From an uncultured Planktomarina sp. (lineage in GTDB: Bacteria; Pseudomonadota; Alphaproteobacteria; Rhodobacterales; Rhodobacteraceae): DNA of 64,000 nt. Both the position numbers and the translations under genes were made by a program. Numbering within the stretch: the first letter of the stretch is position 1; every line of letters starts with the position of its first letter. The stretch lies in assembly GCA_905182455.1 (NCBI GenBank), contig CAJJBJ010000004.1, positions 1-64,000 of the forward strand. Reading direction: 5' to 3'. The notes under the pieces are model-generated. The model saw only the letters and a list, made by a program, of their open reading frames with translations. It searched no databases and was not told the origin of the DNA. Below, piece by piece: positions 61,744-64,000 of this stretch.

Positions 61744-62194
61744 GAGTTCTAGGCTTAGCCAATCAGCGAGCGCATGGAAGACTCCGCGCTTAGGCTAAAA
61801 CCTAAGCCAAAGACGCCCCATATTGAGATATTCTACCCCAGTCGAATTCCACGCCAATGCCAGCTATATTTTGCGCAACGGCCATGTTGTTTTGGATTAC
61901 AAGTGGGCGTATCGTGTAGTGGTCGATTGGGAATGAATAGACCTCTAACCAACCCGCGTCGGGTTGTGACGACAGCTGGCTTTTGTTGTGGCTCGTGGGT
62001 TTTTGTCGTGTGTGGCCTTAGTGCAATTAGGGCGGCATCTGTCACCCACTTTAGATATTAATTTGTGTGAATGGCACCCTCATCGAGCGAAAAGTCTCGG
62101 AAAGGCGGCTGATCATTGCATTTTTGACGTAATTGCGGCAAGGCAGGGCGAACGAGTCGTACACCTTACAAACTTGAAAGATCGATCCAAAACC
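61744..62194. other. 451-bp intergenic region, no gene recognised
   Basis: Open frames here (for example 61774-62061 on the plus strand) look like random translations. A small hairpin AACCCG-CGT-CGGGTT lies at 61951-61965. The region should hold the promoter of the isocitrate dehydrogenase gene. Confidence 0.6.
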
Positions 62195-64000
62195 ATGACA
62201 AATATTGCATCGCCAGATATTATTTACACCAAAGTTGACGAAGCCCCACAGCTGGCTTCTGTTTCGCTTTTGCCTGTCATTCAATCTTTTGCATCCGCAG
62301 CTGGGGTTTCAGTTGGGGTTAAGGATATTTCGCTTGCAGGCCGTATCATTGCGGCGTTTCCAGACAATTTGAGCGCGGATCAACGTCAAGCTGACGATCT
62401 TGCTGAACTGGGCGAATTGGTCAAAAACCCAAATGCCAATGTTATCAAGCTTCCAAATATTTCGGCTTCGGCGCCTCAACTTATGGCGGCTATAAAGGAA
62501 CTGCAGGACAAGGGCTACGCCATTCCTGACTATCCAGAGAATCCAAAAACCGTAGCGGAAAAAGCCATTCGCAACCGTTTTGATGCGATTAAAGGCTCGG
62601 CGGTGAACCCGGTTCTGCGCGAAGGCAATTCGGATCGTCGTGCGGCTGTTGCCGTCAAAAATTACGCAATGTCCAACCCGCATTCGATGGGTGAATGGGT
62701 GCCAGACAGCAAGACCGTTGTGTCTACCATGTCTAGCGATGATTTCTTTTCTAACGAAAAATCTGTCACGTTGACCGCAGAGCAAGCGGGTGCAGCACGA
62801 ATTGAACTGGTGGCGCAAGATGGCAGCATCACTGTTCTGAAGGAGAGCGTCTCCTATAGTGCGGGCACTGTTGTGGATGCGACATTCATGTCGGGCCGTG
62901 CGCTTGATTTGTTTTTGGCCGATCAGATTGAACAGACCAAAGCGGCTGGTGTTTTGTTCTCCATACACTTGAAGGCCACTATGATGAAGGTTTCTGACCC
63001 GATCATTTTTGGCCATGCGGTTAGGGTTTTTCTGCAACCGGTTTTTGATGCCTTTGGTGAAAAGCTGGCGGCAAGTGGCGTGAACCCAAATTCGGGTCTT
63101 GGGGCGCTGCTAGATCAAGTGGCTGATATGCCTGAGGCTGAAGAGATTTTGGCTGCAATCGCCGCGGTTATGGCGGATCGCCCGGCGCTTTATATGGTGA
63201 ACTCGGACAAAGGCATCACGAATTTGCACGTGCCGTCTGATGTTATTATTGACGCTTCCCTGCCGGCTTTGATCCGAGCAGGTGGCAAAGGATGGGGGCC
63301 AGATGGTGCCGCCGCTGATACAAACTGCGTCATTCCTGATAGCTCCTACGCTCCAATCTATGACGAGTCTGTTGAGTATTTCAAAGAAACCGGTGCTTTT
63401 GATCCGGCAACCGCGGGCACAGTTCAAAACGTGGGTCTTATGGCTCAAAAGGCTGAAGAATACGGCTCGCACCCGACAACCTTTGAAATTCCACATGATG
63501 GCACGGTGCGTATTGTTTTGGCTAATGGTGATATGTCGCTGACACATGAGGTTGTGGCAGGTGATATCTGGCGTTCGGCATCAACCAAACAAGCGCCCAT
63601 CGAAGATTGGGTGCAATTGGCCATCAGCCGTCAGAAATCTGAAGGCTGTCAGTCAATTTTCTGGCTCGACGAGAGCCGGGCGCATGATGCGGAGCTGCTC
63701 AAATATGTGACGCCAATCCTCGCGGCTGCCGCTGTTTCAGACAAGTTTCAAATTTTGACACCCCGCGCGGCCACACGTTTGTCTCTGGAAACCATCCGTC
63801 AGGGCAAAAACTCTATCGCCGTGACGGGCAATGTCCTGCGCGATTATCTCACAGATCTGTTCCCAATTTTGGAGCTTGGCACCTCAGCAAAAATGCTGTC
63901 GATCGTGAAGTTGATGAACGGTGGTGGCTTGTTTGAAACTGGGGCAGGCGGGTCCGCACCGAAGCATGTGCAGCAGTTGATGCAAGAAAACCATCTGCGT
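62195..64000 (+). CDS. icd: Monomeric NADP-isocitrate dehydrogenase, 5' part
   Basis: 602 residues are visible and the frame stays open to the window end; the family is about 740 residues, so some 140 are missing. Oxidises isocitrate to 2-oxoglutarate in the TCA cycle and makes NADPH. Monomeric IDH motifs: [15 protein letters not shown] near 87-101, SDRRAAV near 149, NPHSMGEW near 163, [20 protein letters not shown] near 250-270 and [21 protein letters not shown] near 335. The start codon at 62195 gives the normal N terminus. This type is unrelated to the usual dimeric Icd. Confidence 0.96.
   Translation, partial: MTNIASPDIIYTKVDEAPQLASVSLLPVIQSFASAAGVSVGVKDISLAGRIIAAFPDNLSADQRQADDLAELGELVKNPNANVIKLPNISASAPQLMAAIKELQDKGYAIPDYPENPKTVAEKAIRNRFDAIKGSAVNPVLREGNSDRRAAVAVKNYAMSNPHSMGEWVPDSKTVVSTMSSDDFFSNEKSVTLTAEQAGAARIELVAQDGSITVLKESVSYSAGTVVDATFMSGRALDLFLADQIEQTKAAGVLFSIHLKATMMKVSDPIIFGHAVRVFLQPVFDAFGEKLAASGVNPNSGLGALLDQVADMPEAEEILAAIAAVMADRPALYMVNSDKGITNLHVPSDVIIDASLPALIRAGGKGWGPDGAAADTNCVIPDSSYAPIYDESVEYFKETGAFDPATAGTVQNVGLMAQKAEEYGSHPTTFEIPHDGTVRIVLANGDMSLTHEVVAGDIWRSASTKQAPIEDWVQLAISRQKSEGCQSIFWLDESRAHDAELLKYVTPILAAAAVSDKFQILTPRAATRLSLETIRQGKNSIAVTGNVLRDYLTDLFPILELGTSAKMLSIVKLMNGGGLFETGAGGSAPKHVQQLMQENHLR

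Noticed and set aside
61880-61990. tRNA-like stretch with TGTAGTGG and an AACCCG hairpin
   Set aside because: It does not close into an acceptor stem and has no T-loop of the GGTTCGAATCC kind.
62309-63547. Minus-strand frames opposite isocitrate dehydrogenase
   Set aside because: The plus strand encodes a clear enzyme through the whole stretch; the minus frames are basic, His-rich and without known motifs.
1-64000. CRISPR arrays, insertion sequences, phage genes, toxin-antitoxin or defence islands
   Set aside because: No repeated spacer pattern, transposase, integrase or defence-family gene was seen on either strand.

Overview
The window looks like the chromosome of a marine alphaproteobacterium of the order Rhodobacterales (Roseobacter group). 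The support is the gene families and their pairings: DUF4159, DUF599 and DUF1523 proteins, a deoC-ALDH16 pair, a taurine/sulfoacetaldehyde pathway ending in a SoeABC-type sulfite dehydrogenase, a monomeric NADP-isocitrate dehydrogenase and GC-moderate sequence with densely overlapping operons. I see no rRNA, tRNA, CRISPR array, insertion sequence or phage. The species cannot be fixed from the sequence alone.

Layout. 1-3.3 kb: end of a DUF4159/membrane-protein pair and a DUF599 protein. 3.4-7.4 kb: glycolate oxidase operon glcDEF with a dyad over its ribosome binding site and a clear terminator. 7.4-8.8 kb: secreted trypsin-like protease and an Hsp20 gene with a heat-shock-type promoter. 8.8-14.8 kb: succinate-semialdehyde dehydrogenase, two small-molecule enzymes, creatinase, membrane proteins. 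14.8-22.8 kb: ALDH16-deoC, rpe and a large fused 5-oxoprolinase/hydantoinase. 22.8-38.1 kb: a galactoside utilisation locus of about 13 kb on the minus strand (binding protein, two permeases, GH36 alpha-galactosidase, SDR dehydrogenase, dgoK, dgoA, lactonase, GH42 beta-galactosidase, aldose epimerase, then an AllA-like protein and an aminotransferase), divergent from an IclR regulator and the ABC ATPase. Two of its genes, the binding protein and dgoK, are frameshifted.

38.1-57.8 kb is a taurine/sulfite region: tauE-like exporter and MocR/TauR-like regulator; a decayed sodium:alanine symporter; the operon xsc-pta-soeA-hydrolase-soeB-soeC; a decayed GGDEF-EAL gene; metY-hydrolase-fadN-like cluster; a PaiB-like gene; and taurine:pyruvate aminotransferase tpa. 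The same direct repeat, two 10-bp YTGG-type half-sites exactly 23 bp apart, stands upstream of xsc, upstream of tpa and at the regulator/symporter divergence. Together Tpa (taurine to sulfoacetaldehyde), Xsc (to acetyl phosphate plus sulfite), Pta (to acetyl-CoA), SoeABC (sulfite to sulfate) and TauE (sulfite export) form a complete desulfonation route whose taurine importer is not in view.

57.9-61.7 kb: all four bacterial t6A tRNA-modification genes, tsaE-tsaB-tsaC-tsaD, in one overlapping operon, then hydroxypyruvate isomerase. 62.2-64.0 kb: monomeric isocitrate dehydrogenase, cut by the window end.

Most exciting points: the 23-bp-spaced putative TauR regulon with a hydrolase wedged inside soeABC; the compact tsaEBCD operon; and several broken genes between 28.9 and 50.7 kb, one of which (the sugar-binding protein) shows at least six closely spaced frameshifts with otherwise intact protein sequence.
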